A stretch of DNA of 64,000 nt, from NCBI RefSeq assembly GCF_006716565.1, contig NZ_VFPG01000002.1, positions 620,001 to 684,000 on the forward strand, given 5' to 3'. The stretch comes from Nocardia bhagyanarayanae (GTDB taxonomy: Bacteria; Actinomycetota; Actinomycetes; Mycobacteriales; Mycobacteriaceae). A program made the position numbers and the translations under genes. The notes under the pieces are model-generated. The model searched no databases and was not told where the DNA came from. It worked only from the letters and a program-made list of their open reading frames with translations. Every line of letters begins with the position of its first letter. Position 1 is the first letter of the stretch. Below are positions 24,657 to 32,575 of this stretch, piece after piece.

Positions 24657-27148
24657 TTTCCCGCCTTCTCGATGTCGTCGACCAAGCGCTCGACTTCTTT
24701 GGTCGCATCGCGTGGATCGGTGGTCGAGCTGAGCCCGTAGTGCATCTGGGGTCCGGTGATTCGCAGCGCGGACTTTTGATACTGCGCGCGGGCCCACTGG
24801 TCGAGCACCTGGGGTTCGCGTGTTTCGCCGAAAACTCCGAGGATCACTTTCGATCGCGTGGTGGCCGCCGCGCCCCACTCGCTCTCGAGCGTTTCCAGCG
24901 ACCGTCCGGCCTTGATGTTGCGGGTGAAATAGGCGTGCCGAGCGGCTGTTTCGACCGCGAAGCGAAGCATGCCAGGCAGCGTCCGGCGCATCGCCTCCTC
25001 GGGGAGCCTGTCATTCTCGTATTCGGCCACCAGACCGAACGCGTCCTGGATGTAGCGGCGCGCCGGATCGGTGAGTGTCGTGATCGACACCTGAGAGTCC
25101 TTGCCGCGGCTGACCTCGACGATGGTGGCCGCGAAGTTGCCGCGCCGCACCGCGGCCGGCAGGCGGTCATCGTGGGAGAAAACCACGACCTGCCGGGTCT
25201 GGGCGAGTTCGCTCAGCAACGTCACGAGCCCGTCCACCTTGGCCGGGTCCATGGCTTGCACGGGATCGTCGAGAACCAGGAATCTGAACGGTGACTCTGC
25301 CATGGTGGCGCGAGGCAGGAACAGAGCCAGTGCCAGTGCGTGGAGCTCGCCCTGGCTGAGCACGGTGAGCCCATCCGCGGCCACACCGTCGACCAGCGAA
25401 TCGATGCGCAGCTTGCGCCGGGTCGCGGTGCCTTCCAGACACAGATCACCGATCTCGACGTTGCTTTCCTGCCGCAGCATCGACCACGCGTGCTGGACGC
25501 CGTCGCGTATCGGTGCGAGGCGTTCGTTGCGCAGGCGGCGATCGTTGTCCTGCAGCCACTTCTTGGCCTCGTTGAGCTGATCGACCGCGGGCTTATCCGC
25601 GAGCCAAACCTCCCAATCCGCGCACCAGGCATGCAGCTCGGCGTTCAGGGGTTGCCACCGGTCCTCGCGCTCCGCCAGAGAGACCGCCGCGGCCTTGCTG
25701 AGCGCGTCGACCGCCTCGCTGAGCGCCACGGCGTTGGCCTCCAGGTGGTCGGCCAGCTTGGCCGCTGTCTGCGCGACCTGGTCGTGCGCGATCGCGGCCA
25801 ACTGTTGCCACGCGTCGCGGGCGGCGGCCACGGTCTCCTCAAGTTCCTGAACAGGGGAGTGGTCCAGGATGGCCGGCGCGGGCCGCAGCACGCGAAGAGC
25901 CTCGGAGCGCGCCAGTTCCGCCGATTTCCGGGCCTCGCTCAGTGCAGCCAGGTGCTGGCGGTCCGCGTTCACCGCGGCACGGCCGGCGCGAGCCCAGTTC
26001 GCGTCGAGTGTGCCTTCGTGACACACAGGGCATGGCATGTCGCCGTGCTCGTCGTGGACTCGCAGAGCCTGCTCGAGCAACCGCAAGGTGGACAGCTTGC
26101 GCTCACTAGCACCATCAACGAGTTCGGCCAACTCGGCGTCGCTTTCGCGCAACCGCGTCGCGATCGCGACGGCTTCCTCCGGCGCGACCGGGGCCGTCAG
26201 GTTCGCGAGCTCGCGCAGCCGCGGAACCGGCCCGCTCGCACCGGTTTCGGTCTCGTGCAGCGACGCGCGCAGCCGGAGCAGATCGGGCGCGGTCTTCTTC
26301 AGCAGCGGCGCCACCGCGGCGGCGCGCTCGTCGTCGAGCTCTGCGACCGCGTCGGCAAGCGCCTTACGTCGTTTCGCCAGTTCGTCACCGGGCGCCTTGC
26401 GGTTCTTGTGCCGCAGCGCGATTCGATTGATCACCTCAGTGAGCTGTTCGACCCCCAGGACTCGTGAGATCGCGTCGTGCAGATCGCTGGGGGTGCCGTT
26501 GAGCATCGCGCCGAGCTCGTCATAGGACAGGATCGGGCGGAATCGCTGCAGCGGTGCGTCCCATCCGAGGTCGCCGCGACCGAGCCGCTGTTTGCCGCCG
26601 CGTCGTTGGGTGCGGGTGGTGTGCCGGTTCACATCGGTCTCGTAGTCGGGCCAGTCGATGGTCACCACGACCGGCTCGTTGTTCTCCTCCACCAAGCTCA
26701 CCGCGATGCGTGCGGTCCGATGGTGCAGATTGCGCCACTGGTCACGCCACTGTGTCGACTTCTTGCCGGTCCAGCGAAAAGCGCTGTCGGTGAGCGTGAG
26801 TTCGACTGCTTCGGAGATGCTGGACTTTCCAGATCCGTTGCGTCCCGCCACAATCGTCAGCCCCGGTTCGGGCCGCAGATTCAAGGTGGTGGCCGGTCCG
26901 ATCCCCCGAAATCCCTCAACCCGCACCGAAGTGAGGAATGTGCCGCGAGCCTCTGATGAGGTTGCAGCGGAGGGAGATTCGGCGGCGTGCTGGGCCGGTG
27001 TAGCGCCTCCGAGGTAGTCGTCGAGTGCCTGGTCGCCTTCGAAGGCCGCCAGGATCAGCAGTCCCACCTCATCGGGGAGGTTCGATGCGTCGATCTGTTC
27101 GGCGAGCCATGGTGCGAGGCGAGTGCTGTCCGGAAGCGGATCGGTCAT
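24653..27148 (-). CDS. Rad50/RecF-like AAA ATPase with CxxC hook motif
   Basis: An 831-aa SMC-like ATPase with all ABC-ATPase elements: 'VRVEGFRGIGPATTLNL' (75-91), Walker A AGRNGSGKSS (101-110), signature LSQGEL (597-602), Walker B 'FLVLDDPVQAMD' (623-634) and switch His in FSHDD (657-661). The middle is helical coiled coil interrupted by MPCPVC (371-376), a zinc-hook-like CxxC as in Rad50. The last ~180 residues are an extra helical domain. The protein is shorter than Rad50 (~1000-1300 aa), and no Mre11 nuclease lies beside it; the coupled 139-aa protein and the exonuclease-BRCT are the candidate partners. The ATG at 27148 follows AAGGG; an open extension upstream is rejected because it crosses the divergent promoter. 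Confidence 0.85.
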   Translation of the reverse strand: MTDPLPDSTRLAPWLAEQIDASNLPDEVGLLILAAFEGDQALDDYLGGATPAQHAAESPSAATSSEARGTFLTSVRVEGFRGIGPATTLNLRPEPGLTIVAGRNGSGKSSISEAVELTLTDSAFRWTGKKSTQWRDQWRNLHHRTARIAVSLVEENNEPVVVTIDWPDYETDVNRHTTRTQRRGGKQRLGRGDLGWDAPLQRFRPILSYDELGAMLNGTPSDLHDAISRVLGVEQLTEVINRIALRHKNRKAPGDELAKRRKALADAVAELDDERAAAVAPLLKKTAPDLLRLRASLHETETGASGPVPRLRELANLTAPVAPEEAVAIATRLRESDAELAELVDGASERKLSTLRLLEQALRVHDEHGDMPCPVCHEGTLDANWARAGRAAVNADRQHLAALSEARKSAELARSEALRVLRPAPAILDHSPVQELEETVAAARDAWQQLAAIAHDQVAQTAAKLADHLEANAVALSEAVDALSKAAAVSLAEREDRWQPLNAELHAWCADWEVWLADKPAVDQLNEAKKWLQDNDRRLRNERLAPIRDGVQHAWSMLRQESNVEIGDLCLEGTATRRKLRIDSLVDGVAADGLTVLSQGELHALALALFLPRATMAESPFRFLVLDDPVQAMDPAKVDGLVTLLSELAQTRQVVVFSHDDRLPAAVRRGNFAATIVEVSRGKDSQVSITTLTDPARRYIQDAFGLVAEYENDRLPEEAMRRTLPGMLRFAVETAARHAYFTRNIKAGRSLETLESEWGAAATTRSKVILGVFGETREPQVLDQWARAQYQKSALRITGPQMHYGLSSTTDPRDATKEVERLVDDIEKAGK

Positions 27149-27216
27149 GGCGGTGAACCCTTTTCGTGTAGGTGATTCGGGTGGAGCCAGAGGGAGCGCG
27201 GCGTTGAGCGCCGTTG

Positions 27217-27312
27217 GTGATGTACACATCGTGCGGCACAGTGTTAATGTTGTCAAGCAGTTCGCGCCGCCTTGATTTTCACACCAACATGAGCCAGGAT
27301 CGTGATGTACAC
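27217..27312. promoter_or_regulatory. Divergent promoter region with repeated GTGATGTACAC boxes
   Basis: The 176-base space between the divergent ATPase and HTH-methylase genes holds two identical 11-mers GTGATGTACAC, at 27217-27227 and 27302-27312, each with the palindromic core TGTACA. The second ends 12 bases before the methylase start. A small hairpin (CGGCG-TTGAG-CGCCG) lies just upstream of the first. The boxes are seen directly; that the HTH of the 674-aa protein binds them is inferred. Confidence 0.5.
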
Positions 27313-27324
27313 GAGAGGGGTGAC

Positions 27325-29349
27325 ATGTCGGACCTGGTTCCACCCGTGACCGCCACGGAAATCTCCAAACTGGTCGGCGTGACCCGCGCGACCGTGAGCA
27401 ACTGGCGCAAGCGTCATGAGGACTTCCCGAAGCCGGTGGGCGGCACCGAGTTCCGGCCCGTCTTCGACTGGAACGCGGTGCAAGCGTGGCTGGCCGACCG
27501 CGGCCAAGATGCCACCGAAGCGCCGATACTGTCGCTGCGGACGCTGTTGCGTTCGTCGTTGTCCAGCGACGACGCGCGGGCTCTGCTCGCCGAGCTGAAG
27601 CCGTCCGGATCCGGTTGGGTGTCGCCGGGCTACACAACGACCGACGCGTCCCGTGTCCTGAAGACGCTGGCGCGTGCCGCCGAGACCGAAGGACCACGGG
27701 CCGCACTTCAGGCGGTGGCCGACCACGCACACGGCGGTGAGCAGAACATCGCCCTCTACCGGACGCCAGAGCTGGTCGCCGCCCTTATGGCCGAACTGCT
27801 GCGGCCGCTCGGGGCCGGGCTGGTTCGGGTGCTGGACCCGGCTTGCGGTGGTGGTTCGCTTCTTGTCGCCGCGGCGGAGCGCGGTGCCACTGAGCTTTAC
27901 GGACAGGACATTTCGGAGATCCAAGCAGCCCTGGCTCGTCTGGTGGTGCAGGCCGATACCGAGGTCGACGCGACCATCGCGGCGGGCGACAGCTTGCACG
28001 ACGACGCGTTCCCCCGCCTGGAGGTGGACGCGGTGCTGAGCAGTCCGCCGAGCCTTCGGGACTGGGCCGCGGATCGGGTGCATATCGACGACCCGCGATG
28101 GGGGTATGGCACGCCGGGGCGGACGGATTCGGAGCTCGCGTGGGTCCAACACGCGCTCGCGCACCTGCGTCCCGGTGGACTCGCTGTCCTCCTGCTGCCC
28201 GCGCCGGTCGCGTCGAAGGCATCCGGCAGGCGAATCCGTGGTTCGCTGCTGCGGGCAGGAGCGCTTCGCGCCGTCATCAACCTGCCGCCGAGACTGCCTC
28301 AGCTGCTGTGGACGCGACTGAATCTGCAGATCTGGATCCTGGAGAAGCCCGACCCCGGCGCAGCGGTGCCCGACAGCGTGCTGCTGGTCGATACCGCGCC
28401 TGCCGCGGGCGAGGCCGCGCAGAGTGGCGTCGGTGATGCCGTCGACTGGCCGCCGGTCGCCGACACGGTGCTGCGCGTGTGGTCGGCGTTCGTCGAAGGT
28501 CGACTAGGGGAGGCCGAAGAGCCCAACGTGTCGACCGTTGTCCGCGTTGTCGATCTCCTCGACGAGGAGGTCGACCTCACGCCCGGCCCGCGGGTGAGGT
28601 TGGCGATCGACCCCGGAATCGTCGCCGGTGAGGCCGATTCGGCACTCGCACGGCTGCGGGCCCGCGTCGCGGAGCTGGCGCACGCGTCCGAGGCCGTCGG
28701 GCAGGTCGCGCCGATCTCGGGTCCGGCATGGCGGACCGCGACCATCTCCGATCTCGCTTCGGGAGGGGCTGTGCGTATCCTGCGTGCTCAGCCATCGCGG
28801 CCCGCGGCCGGCGACGAAGCACCCCGGCCTGCCCTGACCGGCCGCGATATCGCCACCGGCAGCCCGCCATCCGGCACGGTAAGGGCGGAACCTGGCAGCC
28901 CGGCGGTCGACATCGAGATAGGCGATGTTCTGGTGCCGACCGTGCGCGCACCCCGCGGCCATGCCTTCCGGATCGCGGGCCCCGACGAGGCGGGGATCGC
29001 GCTCGGCCCTAACGTGCAACTCGTGCGCACAGACCCGCAACGGCTGGACCCGTGGTTCGTTGCCGGATTCATCGGCGGCCTCGACGACGGTCCTGTCCCC
29101 GGCACGACCGCGATTCACGCCGCACTGCACCGAACGCGAATACCGTTGTTGCCATTGGCTCAGCAACAGCGTTACGGCGAAGCGTTCCGCCGCGTGCACC
29201 AGCTGCGGGCGACGTTGGCCGAGGTCGGGGCGGCAGTGGATCAAATCGCCGAGGTGGTGACCACCGGTCTGGTCGCCGGTGCGCTGGAACCGGCCGCGAG
29301 CAGCGCGTTGAACGAAGACATCAGTGATCGTCGAGGAGGCAGTGAGTGA
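27325..29349 (+). CDS. HTH plus N6-methylase-like protein with degenerate motif IV
   Basis: A 674-aa protein with three parts. Residues 8-40 form a helix-turn-helix ('TATEISKLVGVTRATVSNWR'). Residues ~140-380 are an N6-adenine methyltransferase fold with motif I VLDPACGGGSLL (169-180). The C-terminal ~250 residues end like a type I specificity subunit ('RIPLLPLAQQQRYGEAFRRV'). Motif IV, normally (D/N/S)PP(Y/F/W), is SSPPS (239-243): the aromatic residue that holds the flipped base is Ser. Methylation is therefore doubtful. The ATG at 27325 follows GAGAGGGG; earlier in-frame ATGs lack such a site. Its stop overlaps the GTG of hsdM by 4 bases, so it is translated with the type I R-M genes. It could be a DNA-binding regulator or a dead methylase. 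Confidence 0.8.
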   Translation: MSDLVPPVTATEISKLVGVTRATVSNWRKRHEDFPKPVGGTEFRPVFDWNAVQAWLADRGQDATEAPILSLRTLLRSSLSSDDARALLAELKPSGSGWVSPGYTTTDASRVLKTLARAAETEGPRAALQAVADHAHGGEQNIALYRTPELVAALMAELLRPLGAGLVRVLDPACGGGSLLVAAAERGATELYGQDISEIQAALARLVVQADTEVDATIAAGDSLHDDAFPRLEVDAVLSSPPSLRDWAADRVHIDDPRWGYGTPGRTDSELAWVQHALAHLRPGGLAVLLLPAPVASKASGRRIRGSLLRAGALRAVINLPPRLPQLLWTRLNLQIWILEKPDPGAAVPDSVLLVDTAPAAGEAAQSGVGDAVDWPPVADTVLRVWSAFVEGRLGEAEEPNVSTVVRVVDLLDEEVDLTPGPRVRLAIDPGIVAGEADSALARLRARVAELAHASEAVGQVAPISGPAWRTATISDLASGGAVRILRAQPSRPAAGDEAPRPALTGRDIATGSPPSGTVRAEPGSPAVDIEIGDVLVPTVRAPRGHAFRIAGPDEAGIALGPNVQLVRTDPQRLDPWFVAGFIGGLDDGPVPGTTAIHAALHRTRIPLLPLAQQQRYGEAFRRVHQLRATLAEVGAAVDQIAEVVTTGLVAGALEPAASSALNEDISDRRGGSE

Positions 29350-31343
29350 AAACCGGCAAGCACAGCGAGCTGGCCAACCACGCGTGGTCGGTCGCGGACC
29401 TGTTGCGCGGCGACTACAAACAGTCCGATTACGGCAAGGTGATCCTGCCGTTCACGGTGCTGCGACGCCTGGAATGCGTGCTGGAGCCGACGCGGGACGC
29501 GGTCATCGCAAAGGACAAGTCGCTCGCGGGGAAGAACATCGATAAGCACAAGTTCTTGACCATGGCGGCCGGTGCGGTGTTCTACAACACCAGCGACCTC
29601 ACATTGAAAAAGATCGCCGCCGATCCGACCTACGCCTCGAAGAACCTGATCACCTATATCGGCGCCTTCTCCGAGAACGCGCGCGAGGTGCTGGAGAAAT
29701 ACGAATTCGCCCAGCAGATCCGCAAACTCGACGCGGCGGGCCTGCTGTACCAGGTGGTCGGCAAGTTCGCGGATCTGGACCTGCGCCCGCAGGTGGTATC
29801 CAACCACCAGATGGGTTACGTGTTCGAGGAACTGATCCGCCGCTTCGCCGAACAGTCCAACGAGACCGCCGGTGAGCACTTCACCCCCCGTGAAGTCATC
29901 GAGCTGATGGTGAACCTGCTGATCGCGCCGGACGCCGAACTGCTCGGCGTACCCGGCGTGGTCCGCCGCATCCTCGACCCGGCCTGCGGCACCGGCGGCA
30001 TGCTCAGCTCCGCGGAAGCCCACATCACCGCCCTGAATCCGCAGGCGACGGTGGACCTGTACGGGCAGGAGCTCAACCCGGAGTCGTGGGCGATCTGCCG
30101 TTCCGACCTCATGATCAAGGGAGAGGACTCCGAGAACATCGTCCTGGGCAACTCCCTCGACGACAACGACGGTCACCCAAAGACCAAGTTCGACTACATG
30201 CTCGCCAACCCGCCGTTCGGCGTGGAATGGAAGAAGATCAAGGATGATGTCGAGTGGGAGGCGGCCAACCTCGGCGAGGCGGGTCGCTACGGCGCCGGAC
30301 TGCCCCGCATCAACGACGGATCGCTGCTGTTCTTGCAGCACATGATTTCGAAGATGAAGCCGGTGAACGCCTCCGGCGAGGGCGGCAGCCGGATCGCCAT
30401 TGTCTTCAACGGTTCCCCGCTGTTTACCGGCGCCGCCGGGTCCGGCGAGTCCGAAATCCGCCGGTGGATCATTGAGAACGACTGGCTGGAGGCCGTTGTA
30501 GCGCTGCCGGACCAGCTGTTCTACAACACCGGCATCTCCACCTACTTCTGGATTCTCACCAACCGCAAGAAGCCCGACCACTTGGGCAAGGTGGTCCTGC
30601 TGGATGCGCGGGACTACTGGGTGAAGATGCGAAAATCGCTGGGCGACAAGCGTAAGCAGATCAGCGATGAGCAGATTGACGAGATCACCCGGCTGTACGG
30701 CGAAGCGCTGACGGTCGCCAAAGACCCGACCCACCCGCTGCACGGCAAGGTGAAAGTCTTCAACAACGAGGACTTCGGATACCGCCGCATCACCGTCGAG
30801 CGACCGCTCAAGCTGCGGTTCGAGCTCACCGACGAGGGCCTGGACAAGCTGGCCTCCTCGGCGCCGGTCCGGAAGCATTACGGCGAATCCGACGCGTTCC
30901 GCGTCCTCCTCACGCCACTGGTCGGCGCCTCCTGGCAGACGAAGGCCGAGGCTGTGTCCGCCATGCGCGATGCGGTGGTCGGTGCGGGTGAAACATGGCC
31001 CAGCGGTGTGCCTTTCGCCAAGGTCTTCCGTGAGGCGGTCGGCGTGCGCGATCCAGAGGGGGAGGTTCAGCTGGTGAAGGGTGCCCCCGAACCGGACCCT
31101 GAGCTGCGCGACTATGAGAACGTTCCGTTGACCGAGGACGTCGATGAATACCTGAGCCGCGAGGTCCTGCCGCACGTTCCTGATGCATGGATCGACCACG
31201 CCAAAACCAAAGTGGGCTACGAGATCCCGTTCACGCGGCATTTCTACGTATACACGCCGCCGCGTCCGCTGGCAGAGATCGACTCGGAATTGAAAGCTTT
31301 AGAGGTGGAGATTCAGAGACTGCTCGGTGAGGTGGCTAAGTGA
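29346..31343 (+). CDS. hsdM: Type I restriction-modification methyltransferase subunit
   Basis: A 665-aa HsdM. The N-terminal helical domain (residues 1-140) starts 'ELANHAWSVADLLRGDYKQS'. The methyltransferase core has 'GEHFTPREVIELMV' (176-189), SAM-binding DPACGTGGM (211-219) and catalytic NPPFG (288-292). A C-terminal ~200-residue tail contacts HsdS. All catalytic residues are present, in contrast to the preceding methylase-like protein. It forms M2S with HsdS and methylates adenines in a bipartite site. The GTG start overlaps the upstream stop and its own stop overlaps the hsdS GTG (31340-31343), so the four genes form one translation unit. Confidence 0.95.
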   Translation: MKTGKHSELANHAWSVADLLRGDYKQSDYGKVILPFTVLRRLECVLEPTRDAVIAKDKSLAGKNIDKHKFLTMAAGAVFYNTSDLTLKKIAADPTYASKNLITYIGAFSENAREVLEKYEFAQQIRKLDAAGLLYQVVGKFADLDLRPQVVSNHQMGYVFEELIRRFAEQSNETAGEHFTPREVIELMVNLLIAPDAELLGVPGVVRRILDPACGTGGMLSSAEAHITALNPQATVDLYGQELNPESWAICRSDLMIKGEDSENIVLGNSLDDNDGHPKTKFDYMLANPPFGVEWKKIKDDVEWEAANLGEAGRYGAGLPRINDGSLLFLQHMISKMKPVNASGEGGSRIAIVFNGSPLFTGAAGSGESEIRRWIIENDWLEAVVALPDQLFYNTGISTYFWILTNRKKPDHLGKVVLLDARDYWVKMRKSLGDKRKQISDEQIDEITRLYGEALTVAKDPTHPLHGKVKVFNNEDFGYRRITVERPLKLRFELTDEGLDKLASSAPVRKHYGESDAFRVLLTPLVGASWQTKAEAVSAMRDAVVGAGETWPSGVPFAKVFREAVGVRDPEGEVQLVKGAPEPDPELRDYENVPLTEDVDEYLSREVLPHVPDAWIDHAKTKVGYEIPFTRHFYVYTPPRPLAEIDSELKALEVEIQRLLGEVAK

Positions 31344-32569
31344 ATTCCCCTGATTGGGCTACACGACGGGCTCGGTATTGCTTCTCGATCCAGGACAAGC
31401 GCGGGGTAGATGCGCCCCTGGCATCTGCGACGAAAGATGGCGTTTTCCTTCGAGATGAACTGGACTTTTCGGTATGGAACCCTGACTCGGATGTTAGCAA
31501 CTACAAGCTGGTGCAACCCGATGACTTCGTGATTGGACTCCGGTCCTTTCAGCATGGACTTTCGCACTCAATGGTGAGAGGTCTGGTTAGTCCTGCATAC
31601 ACGGTGCTCAAGTGTTTGGATGGACTGCATCCAGGGTTCTATAAGTATTATTTCCGGTCGTCACTTCTCATCTCGCAACTGTCCAACATCACCCAGGGTA
31701 TTAGGCAGGGGCAGGCGATTGATATCGAATCATTCAGGAATCTGACGATTCCCGTTCCTCCGCTAGGGGAGCAGCGCCGCATCGCCGACTTCCTCGACGC
31801 CGAAACCTCCCGCATCGATGCGGTTGTCAACCTCCGGAGTCGCCAGATTGGTCTACTTCACGCGGGCTGGATCGCTACCTTATCGGGCGAATTGGATAGC
31901 TTGGAGTCCAAATACGGCAATGTCAGGCTGCGGTACTGGGTTTCGAGCATTCAGCAAGGATGGTCACCTCAGTGTGACGACCGCACTGTGGGCGATAATG
32001 AGTGGGGAGTACTGAAGGCTGGCTGCGTAAATACTGGGCGCTTCGATCCGTCGCAGCATAAGGCCCTACCTCCGGATATCGCTCCGCGGGAGGAGTACCT
32101 TCTTCAGATCGGTGACCTCCTGATGTCGCGGGCCAGTGGATCGCCAGACCTCATTGGCAGCGTTGGTGTGGTTCGAGATCTGCCAGCGAAACTGCTGCTG
32201 TGCGACAAAATATACAGAATAACTCCAGACTGTAGGGTTGCCACGGCTGAGTTCCTTGCATATGTGCTGCGTGGATACCGAAATCGTGAGCATGTTAAGA
32301 ATGGAATATCTGGTGCGGAAGGCATGGCAAACAATCTCCCAGTCAGTGTTGTCAAAGACTGTTTGATTCCGAAGGCTCCGATCCAATCTCAGGCGGTCGT
32401 TGTCGGGCGTCTGGATCGACAGGCAGCAGCGGTGGAGTCAGCAACGAGCGCGTTGCGGAGATCGACGGCCCTTCTTTCGGAGCGTCGACAGGCGCTCATC
32501 ACCGCAGCAGTGACCGGCCAATTCGACGTCACCACCGCCTCCGGGCGGAATCTCACCCAGGGGGTATAA
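31340..32569 (+). CDS. hsdS: Type I restriction-modification specificity subunit
   Basis: A 409-aa HsdS with two target recognition domains. TRD1 covers about residues 10-140; the first conserved helix begins 'IPVPPLGEQRRIADFLDAET' (about 133-152). TRD2 covers about 180-335; the second conserved helix begins 'IPKAPIQSQAVVVGRLDRQA' and ends 'ERRQALITAAVTGQFDV'. The specificity cannot be read from sequence. Base composition drops sharply within both TRDs (for example near 31620-31700 and 32200-32310) compared with hsdM and hsdR, a common sign of TRD exchange by recombination. The GTG start overlaps the hsdM stop. Confidence 0.93.
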   Translation: MNSPDWATRRARYCFSIQDKRGVDAPLASATKDGVFLRDELDFSVWNPDSDVSNYKLVQPDDFVIGLRSFQHGLSHSMVRGLVSPAYTVLKCLDGLHPGFYKYYFRSSLLISQLSNITQGIRQGQAIDIESFRNLTIPVPPLGEQRRIADFLDAETSRIDAVVNLRSRQIGLLHAGWIATLSGELDSLESKYGNVRLRYWVSSIQQGWSPQCDDRTVGDNEWGVLKAGCVNTGRFDPSQHKALPPDIAPREEYLLQIGDLLMSRASGSPDLIGSVGVVRDLPAKLLLCDKIYRITPDCRVATAEFLAYVLRGYRNREHVKNGISGAEGMANNLPVSVVKDCLIPKAPIQSQAVVVGRLDRQAAAVESATSALRRSTALLSERRQALITAAVTGQFDVTTASGRNLTQGV

Positions 32570-32575
32570 CGACCA

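Noticed and set aside
24653..27148. Septu PtuA or PARIS AriA ATPase
   Set aside because: Neither the HNH nuclease of Septu nor the Toprim partner of PARIS is next to it; the size and CPVC hook fit a Rad50-like protein better.
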